In this document: one piece after another, positions 7,554-15,419 of the stretch
Layout of the letters: each line of letters opens with the position of its first letter
Numbering within the stretch: position 1 is the first letter of the stretch
From: Congzhengia minquanensis
GTDB lineage: Bacteria > Bacillota > Clostridia > UBA1381 > UBA9506
DNA: 64,000 nucleotides
NCBI RefSeq assembly: GCF_014384785.1
Contig: NZ_JACRSU010000002.1
Span: 310,001-374,000, forward strand
Direction of reading: 5' to 3'
Notes under the pieces: model-generated
What the model was told of the DNA's origin: nothing
The model's database searches: none
What the model saw: only the letters and a program-made list of their open reading frames with translations
Position numbers and translations under genes: made by a program

Positions 7554-7918
7554 GCCCCCCGGTATAGCAGATGTCCTAAACCGCCGCCGTAGAAATATTG
7601 TCCTATGATTTCTCCACACCTTTCAGATATTTCCGCGTCTGTTTTTGTAACGTAAGAATAGCTTTCGCTCGTACCGCCTTGTGACTGGCTTTCACTTGCC
7701 ACCTGTTTGTCTCCTGCATAATTTGACAGAAAGGATACCAAATCAAAAATGCAGTCCTTCACGGCCTCCGGGATTTCTGAAAGATTGTCTATGCGCTCTC
7801 CGGTCTGCCCGCCTGCCTGCGACCGTATCATATATTCCGCCCTGCGCGAGTAAATAAAAAAGGCGGAACTATCAAGAGTGCCGCCCATAGCCTCGTATTC
7901 ATCATGTCCAAGATACAT
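7544..7918 (-). CDS. Head-tail connector (DNA packaging) protein
   Basis: A 124-residue mostly helical protein directly after the major capsid cluster, the usual place for the gp6-like adaptor that docks under the portal. It has YMIRSQAGGQTGERID and IPEAVKDCIFDLVSFLSNY, an arrangement common in that family. A GGAGG site precedes the ATG at 7918. Confidence 0.75.
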   Translation of the reverse strand: MYLGHDEYEAMGGTLDSSAFFIYSRRAEYMIRSQAGGQTGERIDNLSEIPEAVKDCIFDLVSFLSNYAGDKQVASESQSQGGTSESYSYVTKTDAEISERCGEIIGQYFYGGGLGHLLYRGACM

Positions 7919-7935
7919 TCCGCCTCATACCTCCG

Positions 7936-8025
7936 TTATTTTTCCGGCTTTGTTTTAACCGGTTCTTTCTTCGGGGCCTCCGGCTTTACTTTGGCTGGAT
8001 TAACCAGCCCGATTGTTCTTGCCAT
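7936..8025 (-). CDS. Small basic phage protein, 29 aa
   Basis: An ATG at 8025 with a GGGGTGGG site 7 bases upstream opens a 29-residue frame, MARTIGLVNPAKVKPE, ending in a Pro/Lys/Glu-rich tail. It fills the otherwise empty gap between the capsid and connector genes. Comparable short proteins occur at this place in related phages. Its role is unknown; a capsid-associated peptide is possible. Confidence 0.55.
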   Translation of the reverse strand: MARTIGLVNPAKVKPEAPKKEPVKTKPEK

Positions 8026-8038
8026 ATATGCCCACCCC

Positions 8039-8935
8039 TTACGCTTTGTGATGCAGGTAAATACCCGCAACTTTGTTTTCGTAAACGTCCGCTAAGCCAT
8101 ATGCACGATACGGGAATTTATATGCATCGGCGTGCTGGTTTTCCTCGGGGGTAATAATTTTGTTAACTGTGTGTTTTGTGTACTGCAACAGTGCGGGTTT
8201 ATGGATAACCATAAAATTGATGTCCTTGCCGGCAGACGCTTTCACATAACCGCCAACCTTTTCATTTGCGCCTTCCGAACCACTGTTGTCCGTTACGCCG
8301 TCATATAGGTCAATTGCGGTATAGAAACGTGTCTGCGGAACAAGTGTTACGTCAGAAAACCGGCTCATAACCTCTCTGGATTTTGTAGTATCCAAATCCT
8401 GCACCAAACCGTGCAATGTGGGTGTGATAAACAGATGTCTGTCTTCCATCGGTACTTCATCTTCGTCCATTTTGGTTGTTGCGGCTCTCAGCGCTGAAAT
8501 TACATTATCACCGGTAGAAAGCGTTGTGCCGGTTGATACCTTTGAAATGCCTGTGGTTCCGGCATATGCCGCAAACCGGAAAGCGTCCAATTCGGGAACA
8601 ACCTTTGTCCTAATAAATTCGCTCGACAGTTTGCCAAAGGCAACGCCGGCGGTTTCCTCGTTGTCCATTGCGTCAATGGTGAACGCCCTGCCTCTGTCGT
8701 AGTTGAATTTCACGGTTTCATTTGTCAGCGTCACATCGCCGTCAACATACCCGCTGTTACGCGAATAATCCGCTAAACCGTCCATTGAAATTTTCGGAAT
8801 TACAATCTCGTTTGCGTTTGCTCCCATCTGAACAAGGGTATTGTCCCCGTCCAAAATAGAAGTTTTTGCGTTCTGCTTGTACACTTCATCAAGCAGGTTA
8901 ATGTACTTTTTAAATAGTGCAATACTGTTTGCCAT
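8039..8935 (-). CDS. Major capsid protein
   Basis: A 298-residue protein following the scaffold gene. It begins MANSIALFKKYINLLDEVYK and contains IVIPKISMDGLADYSRN and FTIDAMDNEETAGVAFG, characteristic of a large Clostridia group of HK97-fold capsid proteins made without a cleaved prohead domain. The separate scaffold gene upstream supports this. It forms the icosahedral shell. Confidence 0.9.
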   Translation of the reverse strand: MANSIALFKKYINLLDEVYKQNAKTSILDGDNTLVQMGANANEIVIPKISMDGLADYSRNSGYVDGDVTLTNETVKFNYDRGRAFTIDAMDNEETAGVAFGKLSSEFIRTKVVPELDAFRFAAYAGTTGISKVSTGTTLSTGDNVISALRAATTKMDEDEVPMEDRHLFITPTLHGLVQDLDTTKSREVMSRFSDVTLVPQTRFYTAIDLYDGVTDNSGSEGANEKVGGYVKASAGKDINFMVIHKPALLQYTKHTVNKIITPEENQHADAYKFPYRAYGLADVYENKVAGIYLHHKA

Positions 8936-8956
8936 TTATTTTCTCTCCTTTTAAAA

Positions 8957-9556
8957 TTATTTTAATCCCATTATAGACCGCGCCTGAGCGTCGTCTATGC
9001 CATCAAGCGGGGAGGCTCCCTTTAGCGTCACCTCTGCTTGCACACCCTTAAACGCCGCGCCGTCATCCTTCGTTAAAGCGTGGAAAATGTCCGCGTCAGA
9101 TTTCCCCGTATTGGCCTCATCAGCCAAAGCATCGGTAAATTTCTGCAAGTAACTGTCCTTAATAGCTTCGTGCGACCATTCAAGCGGCTTGCCGTCTTTA
9201 TCCGTACATACGGCGTTGTAACGGCTCAAAATATTTGCCTCGCGCTCTGCCTTTTCCTTTTCCTCTTTTGCTGCCTGTTCCTTTTCGGAAATATCAGCCT
9301 GCAGCGTTTCAAACTTCGCTTTCCAATCCTCGGCGGTTGCGTTATTATCCTTTAATGCCTGCAATTCTCCGGTGAGAGTAGTAACGGTTTCTTTCTGCGT
9401 AATCAAGTCGTTGCTTGCTTTTTCCAGCTTATCCGATATTTTTTCAACCTCAGCAACCGTTTTATAGTTCTCAATCACAGCCTTATCAAACTCGGCCTTT
9501 TTGTCGCTGGGGATTTCTAATCCGTAAGCCTTCAAAATTTCGTGAATGTTCTGCAT
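8957..9556 (-). CDS. GP20-type scaffolding protein
   Basis: The 199-residue protein belongs by pattern to the phage minor structural GP20 family: a short N-terminal domain (ILKAYGLEIPSDKKAEFDKA), a long charged coiled coil (about residues 40-110) and a conserved C-terminal capsid-binding helix segment. It guides capsid assembly and is lost from the mature head. An AGGAGG site precedes the ATG. It is the first gene after a terminator. Confidence 0.88.
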   Translation of the reverse strand: MQNIHEILKAYGLEIPSDKKAEFDKAVIENYKTVAEVEKISDKLEKASNDLITQKETVTTLTGELQALKDNNATAEDWKAKFETLQADISEKEQAAKEEKEKAEREANILSRYNAVCTDKDGKPLEWSHEAIKDSYLQKFTDALADEANTGKSDADIFHALTKDDGAAFKGVQAEVTLKGASPLDGIDDAQARSIMGLK

Positions 9557-9673
9557 ATAAAATCCTCCTAAAATTTGTTTATACTGTGATTTCCACAGTT
9601 TGGATTAATCGGTTATACTCCCGACTGAGTGCATAAAAAATAAGCCTGTTTAACGTCTGTTGCTTAAAGACGG

Positions 9674-9722
9674 TAAAAATTAAGCACCCTGAACCGTTGT
9701 TTCAAAAGTTCAAAGTGCTTAA
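9674..9722 (-). terminator. Rho-independent terminator before the scaffold gene
   Basis: On the - strand AAGCAC pairs with GTGCTT and, inside it, TGAAC pairs with GTTCA, then TTAATTTTT follows. It ends the portal/MuF/small-gene transcript 14 bases after the 67-residue gene. The remaining gap to 9557 holds a second small inverted repeat (ACTGTG/CACAGT, 9582-9598) and no gene. Confidence 0.7.
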
Positions 9723-9735
9723 AACATCAACATTT

Positions 9736-9936
9736 TCAATTCGGCGACTTAATAATAAAAGAATTTAATTCTCTAATGGTTAGGTCAACCGGCTCAATAC
9801 CCTTATCTTTACAATATTTATTAATTTTTCTGATGTCATATCTAATATCCTTTTCATCTAAAAATGAAACAAATCCACCGGCTTTTTCCGCCGCTTCATC
9901 TAAAGAGCGCATATTTTTTAAATCCCGTTCCGACAT
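9736..9936 (-). CDS. Hypothetical small phage protein, 66 aa
   Basis: I use the ATG at 9936 (MSERDLKNMRSLDEAAEKAG) because AAAGGAG lies 7 bases upstream, rather than the ATG at 9942. The protein is charged and alpha-helical with no known motif. Together with the next small gene it lies directly behind the MuF-type head protein that carries a nuclease-like C-terminus, so it is a candidate cognate immunity protein. That is inference from position only. Confidence 0.6.
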   Translation of the reverse strand: MSERDLKNMRSLDEAAEKAGGFVSFLDEKDIRYDIRKINKYCKDKGIEPVDLTIRELNSFIIKSPN

Positions 9937-9965
9937 GTTCATTCTCCTTTCTCAAGGAAGCGGCA

Positions 9966-10151
9966 TTAGTCGCCAATGGTTCCGATATAATCTAATATGC
10001 TTTCGCAAACTTTTCCTTCTTCGGTAATGTTATAATCTTCGTCAAATCCGTTTCGTTCCAAAAAGTCCGAAACCTTATCTTCAATAACATCGTATGGCAT
10101 ATCTAAATTCAACCCAAGACTTTGCATGAACTTGACTTGAATCTCATTCAT
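9966..10151 (-). CDS. Small acidic phage protein, 61 aa; possible immunity protein
   Basis: Start ATG at 10151 (MNEIQVKFMQSLGLNLDMPY) with a GAAAGAG site formed by the end of the MuF gene. The protein is strongly acidic (many Asp and Glu), as many RNase-toxin immunity proteins are. It sits six bases after the head protein gene with the nuclease-like domain. No family was recognised. Confidence 0.6.
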   Translation of the reverse strand: MNEIQVKFMQSLGLNLDMPYDVIEDKVSDFLERNGFDEDYNITEEGKVCESILDYIGTIGD

Positions 10152-10156
10152 AAAAA

Positions 10157-11632
10157 TCACTCTTTCTTATACTTTTTGACTGTTGCCTTGCCCGTCTTCC
10201 ATGTCGTAATAATCGTTCCTGTATCAGGGTTAATATTCACGGTTGCATTTTCCCCTATAAATCTTTGGCTTTTTCTGCCGTAAACATCAATTATGGGTTC
10301 TTTGACAACCAAAGGTTTTTGAAGTGCAGTTTCAATTGCCGAATTTGTTACGCCTCTTTCTGCTGCCCTTTCGCGAGCGTGAGAAGTCAACCCTTTTACC
10401 TGTAAACCATTAGCTGTCTTTATTATACCATTTCCATCGGTTTTGTCAACAGGTTTTGGATAATATGTCGCCATGCGATTATACCGTTTTTCCAGACCGA
10501 CAGTCTCACACAAATCATCATATGTTTTGCGGTAAGCAATAATTTTATCCTCGCATTGCCTTACAAGCACTTTGTCACCGCTTGCATTTGCCATATACGC
10601 TATATCCCGCTGTCTGCGCGTTTCCGTTTCTATCCGCCTTTGCGCCTGCTGCCATTCATAGGCTGTCTTTTGTTTTCCGTTAAATTCAATAAGTGTATTG
10701 TCTTTTGCCTTTTGTTCTGCAAGCCACTGTGCATCATAACGCGGCTCAGATACGCCCAAAATTACGTCTGTTTTAAAATGCAGACAGCCATAATCGCCCA
10801 GCCTTGCAAGTGCCTCTGCGCCGTCCTTGTATGTCCTGCCGTTGACTGTGACATCGCCGTCATATGAATACATCTCGCCGCCCATAAAAGCATGTGTGGG
10901 ACGCGGGTGTGCATGGTAATCTACTTCAAAGCCGTCACAGCCCAGTTGATCCCCGACATGCTCATCATATGCCTGTGCCACCTGTTTTGCCCCATACAAC
11001 AGATTTTGCCTCACCATGCCGGAAAGAGAACGGTTTACCCCGCTTCCGTATGTAACCTTAACGCCGGAGCCTCCCAACCTCTTAACTGTTTCCCGCATTG
11101 CCGTGTTAAAATCCGTGGTGCCGGTGGATACTGCGATTACAGCGTCATCAATCGCCTTTTGGAATGCGCCGGAAAGCGGAGTAGACCCAATAACATCTCC
11201 GGCCAAATTATATTTATCAAAACATAACGCCTTCGTGCGGCTGAGGTTTATCATATCCTCGGCTGTCTGCACAGCCCAATTACGCACTAATTGCTGTGCA
11301 AATTCGTTTTGCTCAAACGGCACAAATTGCATGCCCTTAAAATCATACAACGGCTTATATGAGTTTACACCGTCCGTCACTGTCTGAGTATAAATCTTTT
11401 CAATGTCGGATATGTTCATTTTTGTAATTTCGGCAAGCTTTTTTGTGATTGCCGCCATATCGCCGGAAATGTCCGCCATGTTTTTTAGCGCGATTTGGTC
11501 TGCAGTGTTAAGCTGCCCGATTGATTTAATGCGTCTGCCAATTGTGGATAACGTATAATCGTTGAAATAATTGCACCGGTTAAAAACTGCGTCGGCATAC
11601 TCGTTTAACTTTTGTTCGTCTATCTGCGGCAT
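10157..11632 (-). CDS. MuF-type minor head protein with C-terminal nuclease-like domain
   Basis: The 491-residue protein has the phage minor capsid/MuF body (residues 1-300, including TKALCFDKYNLAGDVIG and GCDGFEVDYHAHPRP) and a linker, then a separate C-terminal domain at about 415-491 starting SHARERAAERGVTN and ending TIITTWKTGKATVKK. That domain resembles the barnase/EndoU/ColicinE5/RelE-like (BECR) RNase superfamily often appended to MuF proteins. The body binds near the portal and may be injected. The appended domain could be a toxin delivered with DNA. Two small genes follow it and could protect the producer. Confidence 0.8.
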   Translation of the reverse strand: MPQIDEQKLNEYADAVFNRCNYFNDYTLSTIGRRIKSIGQLNTADQIALKNMADISGDMAAITKKLAEITKMNISDIEKIYTQTVTDGVNSYKPLYDFKGMQFVPFEQNEFAQQLVRNWAVQTAEDMINLSRTKALCFDKYNLAGDVIGSTPLSGAFQKAIDDAVIAVSTGTTDFNTAMRETVKRLGGSGVKVTYGSGVNRSLSGMVRQNLLYGAKQVAQAYDEHVGDQLGCDGFEVDYHAHPRPTHAFMGGEMYSYDGDVTVNGRTYKDGAEALARLGDYGCLHFKTDVILGVSEPRYDAQWLAEQKAKDNTLIEFNGKQKTAYEWQQAQRRIETETRRQRDIAYMANASGDKVLVRQCEDKIIAYRKTYDDLCETVGLEKRYNRMATYYPKPVDKTDGNGIIKTANGLQVKGLTSHARERAAERGVTNSAIETALQKPLVVKEPIIDVYGRKSQRFIGENATVNINPDTGTIITTWKTGKATVKKYKKE

Positions 11633-11645
11633 TTATCCCACCGCC

Positions 11646-13019
11646 TCACATGTTTAACATGCTTTCAATACTCGACTGCGTGCCATTCTGACGCTCCATA
11701 TTAATGCGTTCAAGCTTTTCCTGAGCTTCTTCGTCCGAAAGGTTCGGAAACCAATATTTTATCAAATCAATTTGTTCCATCGCTCCTTCCTGCCGCATCT
11801 TGATATTATTATCAATCCGCTGCTGCTCGTCGTCATAAATATCTGTCCATGTTTCATCATAAGTCCATAAATCTTCACGGATACCAAGATACATGCTGTC
11901 GGCTTTTAATGTTTCCATATTGCCGTCCTGCACAGCTTTCCTGATGTTGTCTTCCAGACTGATGTTATCAATATTCAGCGTGCGTATTTCGGTAGCCGTG
12001 GCCGCGCTGCCGCTTTTTTCATGGGTAATCAGTTCATTAACTCCCATCAGATTTTGATACTGTTCCAGCAATTTTGTTAAGTGTGCATAATAGGAGCTTT
12101 CACGGATTTCCGGAGAAAATTCATCAATCATATTTTGCGTAATCCCTGATTTATGCTGAATTGGATAGATATATTCATCAAGACACCACATGCCAATCGG
12201 ATTTCCGGCTTTATCCCTCCGGCGCACAATACTTTCATCGGGAAACAGTTTTTTACCGCTGGATTTGAATTCCACCCGTATTTGCTCCAAAACCGTCTGT
12301 ATTTGCTTTTCAATGACCGCACAGCCATAATTTAATGGCTTTCCGTATGTGTCATTCCCAAAAGCCAAAACAGGTGATTTATAACGACCAAATCCAATAT
12401 TGTTTGCCCCTGCGTATGTTGTTTCAGTCTGCGTAATGCTCTGCCATTCCGGGATACTTGCCGTAATCTCTCTTGATTGCTCGTCCGCAACAAAAAATGT
12501 AATTTTAAGCGTTCCACGCTCGTCCAGATTGTGACGGCGGCACAAAAAATATGCTTTGTCATTTCGCCGGACAGCGTCTATAATCATATAGCACTCTGTT
12601 ATCCGGTTTCCGGCCATTCCCGTAATGCAAATCCGGTCGCCGCTTAAATAACTGTGAAACAGCTTTCTTTCGCCGTTTACTGTTTCAAAATACGGTACAA
12701 CCCAGCATTCAGAAATCCGCTGCGGTGTATCAGAGCCGCCAAGCATATAAGAACCAATTTTATAACAGTTTTTTTGTAAATCCTCGCATAGCTCAATGAG
12801 CGGCTCGGCAACCTTACTGTCGGTAGTTAGCTCGAAATCGCATTGCATAAATACATGGTTTAAAACTTTTTTTAACACCATCACAAAAAAGTTGACCACA
12901 GTATCATCATCCGCATTTAACGCTCTGTCACCGTGTTTGCCCTTGTTTAGCCATTGATTTATCTTGCTGTCCAACCGCTGCAAAAGATTATACCAAAAGC
13001 GTTTCATTGTGTCTCTCAA
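11646..13019 (-). CDS. Phage portal protein (SPP1 gp6-like)
   Basis: A 457-residue portal protein, between terminase and the head protein gene. The sequence has the typical clip/crown pattern and the C-terminal LIKYWFPNLSDEEAQEKL segment. I place the start at a TTG (13019) with a GAGGGGTG site 5 bases upstream; an in-frame ATG at 13007 is the alternative. The portal forms the dodecameric channel through which DNA is packaged. It starts 4 bases after the terminase stop. Confidence 0.88.
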   Translation of the reverse strand: MRDTMKRFWYNLLQRLDSKINQWLNKGKHGDRALNADDDTVVNFFVMVLKKVLNHVFMQCDFELTTDSKVAEPLIELCEDLQKNCYKIGSYMLGGSDTPQRISECWVVPYFETVNGERKLFHSYLSGDRICITGMAGNRITECYMIIDAVRRNDKAYFLCRRHNLDERGTLKITFFVADEQSREITASIPEWQSITQTETTYAGANNIGFGRYKSPVLAFGNDTYGKPLNYGCAVIEKQIQTVLEQIRVEFKSSGKKLFPDESIVRRRDKAGNPIGMWCLDEYIYPIQHKSGITQNMIDEFSPEIRESSYYAHLTKLLEQYQNLMGVNELITHEKSGSAATATEIRTLNIDNISLEDNIRKAVQDGNMETLKADSMYLGIREDLWTYDETWTDIYDDEQQRIDNNIKMRQEGAMEQIDLIKYWFPNLSDEEAQEKLERINMERQNGTQSSIESMLNM

Positions 13020-13023
13020 AATT

Positions 13024-14337
13024 TCACCCCTCGTTTAAATAGTGCCAATTCCCAGCGCAGGAATATGTCATGCTGTCGTATGTGTCTATCTGCATGCTTC
13101 CATCATCAAGCGGTATGGCCTTGTCCGCCTTATCGTCATAGACAAGATTTTGCAGTTCATCAATTAAGTCATTGCATTCATTTTCAACAAGCTTAAACTT
13201 CCCCTGTGCCATCAGCACGGAAAAAAGGAACGGCCTGTCTTCTATGGGTGGTTTATATGTCTTGCCGAAAATATACCGCTTTTCATTTAGCGTATTAATA
13301 ATTACGTCTGAATGGTCGCAATTTACATTGTCAATTCTAACGTCAAAATCCTGCTGTATTCCATCAATAAATTCAAACACAAATTGTTCCACCTGTTCCA
13401 TTGGCAGGTCTTGTGCCTGCTTTTTTTGTGCTCTCAAGACGTATATAACGCCATCATACCCCTGTGCGCTGCAGCACATGGAATACGCAGAACCATTTCC
13501 GCCAATGTCAAAACCAACGTCAACCCATCTGAACCGGTTTGGAAAATCAGAGCGCGCAATCATGTATTTATCTGTGTGTTCCGCAAAGTCCTTAAAGATA
13601 ATGCCGTCAGCAGTACAGCGCTCGCCCAAAATATCCCGCTTATAAAACACGCTGTCTTTTTCATACTTCGATATTTCAGCGTCGAGGTTATCTTGCGACA
13701 AATTAACATTGTCAAAGATGTTAAAGGTGACGAGATTAAAACCGCCTTTAAGCTCACCGTCTTTGTCCTTTTTAGTGTAAACGTCAATAAATTCCTGATA
13801 GATTTCAGCATTTGGGCTTTCCGGGTTTAAATCCCAGTAAAACCGCTTTATGTCTGCGTTAATCTGCCTGCGCTGGGCCTCTCGAATGGTGTCTGCGTGG
13901 TGCAGGTTAATCTCCGTTGCAATCCAAAGGCCAATTGACATGCCGCGAAACTTTTTGTAGCTGTCCGCTTTGGCCCCGCCGCAAAACAACACGATTTTTT
14001 CTTTGTAGTTTGTATCTTTTCCGCATATTTTAAGACATTCATTGCCCTTATACTTGCCCCACTTGCATTGGCCCCGGAATATGTGCTCTAAGCCGTAACC
14101 GTCACAGTCGCCGATAATCAGCTTTGCCGTGGGTTGTGTGGAGGCTGTAGCCAAATGCAGCTTGTCGTGTGACCGCTTTAAATCATGTGCAAAGCAGAAA
14201 ATGTTGTCAGTGGTCTTACCGCTCCTGATACTGCCTTCGGCAATGTTCATGGCGCTGTGCTGTGTCCGGCGCATATATTCTTTGTGTTTGTCGCTCCAAT
14301 TGTAATGGAGCGTTTTCGTGCGCTTAATCATCAGCAA
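13024..14337 (-). CDS. Terminase large subunit (PBSX-like)
   Basis: A 437-residue ATPase/nuclease that drives DNA packaging. The Walker A segment GSIRSGKTT lies at residues 35-43, and an RNase H-type nuclease region follows (WVDVGFDIGGNGSAY near 275-290, and a DHSD motif later). The Walker B segment reads LWIATE rather than a DE pair. The gene overlaps the small subunit by 14 bases. Confidence 0.93.
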   Translation of the reverse strand: MLMIKRTKTLHYNWSDKHKEYMRRTQHSAMNIAEGSIRSGKTTDNIFCFAHDLKRSHDKLHLATASTQPTAKLIIGDCDGYGLEHIFRGQCKWGKYKGNECLKICGKDTNYKEKIVLFCGGAKADSYKKFRGMSIGLWIATEINLHHADTIREAQRRQINADIKRFYWDLNPESPNAEIYQEFIDVYTKKDKDGELKGGFNLVTFNIFDNVNLSQDNLDAEISKYEKDSVFYKRDILGERCTADGIIFKDFAEHTDKYMIARSDFPNRFRWVDVGFDIGGNGSAYSMCCSAQGYDGVIYVLRAQKKQAQDLPMEQVEQFVFEFIDGIQQDFDVRIDNVNCDHSDVIINTLNEKRYIFGKTYKPPIEDRPFLFSVLMAQGKFKLVENECNDLIDELQNLVYDDKADKAIPLDDGSMQIDTYDSMTYSCAGNWHYLNEG

Positions 14338-14689
14338 ACACTTCGCTTTCCGCGTCAGATACGTCTTCTAAGTGTTCATCACCAACATCTTTCTGTTTAT
14401 CACGCCATACGTTCGGCTTTCTGTTTTTCAGCCAAAATATAATGGCTGTGATATTTCCTGATTTTGCCAAATTCAACAGTGCATTTTCGACTTCAACGTC
14501 TACAACCTCTTTGCCCCTTTTTAGGGCCTCGCAAATCTCGCAATACTTTTCTTTGTAGCGATATAATGTCGCCGTATTTATCCCCATTTTATCCGCAATC
14601 TGTTCATCGGTTAAGCCGTCCCTTGCCCAAGCTTCCAAAAGCAGCAATCCGTCAGGCTCTAACCACTTTTGATACTTGCCTTTTGCAAT
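14324..14689 (-). CDS. Terminase small subunit with apparent ATT start
   Basis: The protein has a helix-turn-helix (DGLTDEQIADKMGINTATLY) and an acidic C-terminus, as expected of the DNA-recognising packaging subunit. Homologues usually open with M-A-(K/R)-G-K-Y followed by W-L-x-P-D-G-L-L-L-L-E. That sequence is present here, but the first codon is ATT (14689-14687), seven bases after AGAGGTG, and an in-frame stop precedes it. The next usable start is a TTG at 14647, which would remove 14 conserved residues. Either ATT is used, or the start was mutated. Confidence 0.8.
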   Translation of the reverse strand: MAKGKYQKWLEPDGLLLLEAWARDGLTDEQIADKMGINTATLYRYKEKYCEICEALKRGKEVVDVEVENALLNLAKSGNITAIIFWLKNRKPNVWRDKQKDVGDEHLEDVSDAESEVFADD

Positions 14690-14754
14690 AGCGGCTCACC
14701 TCTTTTCTAATTAACTTTTACCCTCCAACCCATCCGCCGGCGATTATGTCCGGC

Positions 14755-14786
14755 ACGCAAAAAGACGCCCCACAGGGAGCGTCTTT
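14755..14786 (-). terminator. Rho-independent terminator before the packaging genes
   Basis: On the - strand AAAGACGC pairs with GCGTCTTT, extended by partial CCC/GGG pairing, followed by TTTTTGCG. It stands between a promoter-like sequence at 14810-14839 and the terminase genes. Confidence 0.85.
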
Positions 14787-14809
14787 GATTATCTTTTATT
14801 ACATTTTGA

Positions 14810-14839
14810 ACTATATCATAGATTGGGTATCAATTTCAA
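14810..14839 (-). promoter_or_regulatory. Candidate late promoter
   Basis: TTGAAA, an 18-base spacer and TATAGT on the - strand, overlapping the stop of the sigma-like regulator. A transcript would meet the terminator at 14786-14755 after only about 20 bases, so late expression may need antitermination, as at lambda pR'. Confidence 0.45.
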
Positions 14840-15249
14840 TCAACTGTCTTTATTTTTTTTAATGCTCTTTTGTGTAATACATGCACCCATTGAAAGGTTA
14901 TGTCCAACTCAACGGCAATCTTTTCCCAAGTCATATATCGTAAATACCTTAACTCCAAAAGTGTCCGATAAGTTGGATTTGTCACTTTAGAAATTGCATC
15001 GGCAATCTCACACTTAACCGCATACAAATCATCAATGTGACATTCCAACTTGTTTTTATACTCTATGTATTTTAGCGTTGCGTCTTCCGTTTTATTACTC
15101 TTAGATGTCTGTACCTTGATGTCGCTGTAATGTGCAGTAACGGACAACATACGCTCCTTAGCGGATAATAACTCCCGCTCCAACGCTGTTATCTCATTGT
15201 CTATCTTCCATGCCCTAGACAGCCATTCCTTTGTGCTCAATCGGTTCAC
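14836..15249 (-). CDS. Sigma-region-4-like late transcription regulator (DUF1492/ArpU type)
   Basis: The 137-residue protein has an N-terminal coiled coil (about 10-90) and a C-terminal helix-turn-helix: LLELRYLRYMTWEKIAVEL, then a recognition helix ending HKRALKKIK. Such proteins lie just upstream of terminase genes in many Firmicute phages and switch on late genes. The start is GTG, overlapping the previous stop (GTGA), after AAGGA. A promoter-terminator pair directly downstream is its probable site of action. Confidence 0.8.
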   Translation of the reverse strand: MNRLSTKEWLSRAWKIDNEITALERELLSAKERMLSVTAHYSDIKVQTSKSNKTEDATLKYIEYKNKLECHIDDLYAVKCEIADAISKVTNPTYRTLLELRYLRYMTWEKIAVELDITFQWVHVLHKRALKKIKTVD

Positions 15250-15419
15250 ACTCCTTTTTTCACGCTCATCATGTTATGAAATTTTATATACTCTTTTTTA
15301 CCCAACCATTTAATCCACTTCCCGCATCGAACACAATAGAGCCCTTTATGCGGGCCTTTTTCAGCAATAAAAAAATCCATACCGCCGCATTTAGGGCAAT
15401 AATAATTGCTCAATATCAT
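15246..15419 (-). CDS. Small zinc-ribbon protein, 57 aa
   Basis: An ATG at 15419 shares one base with the helicase stop (TGATG), and the frame ends in TGA overlapping the next GTG start. The protein reads MILSNYYCPKCGGMDFF then LYCVRCGKW, a clear CxxC...CxxC ribbon. It is sandwiched with couplings on both sides, so it is surely translated. Function unknown; a DNA-binding accessory is plausible. Confidence 0.75.
   Translation of the reverse strand: MILSNYYCPKCGGMDFFIAEKGPHKGLYCVRCGKWIKWLGKKEYIKFHNMMSVKKGV

Noticed and set aside
14836..15249. True sigma factor
   Set aside because: Only a region-4-like HTH is present; no region 2, so a regulator of the ArpU/RinA kind is more likely.
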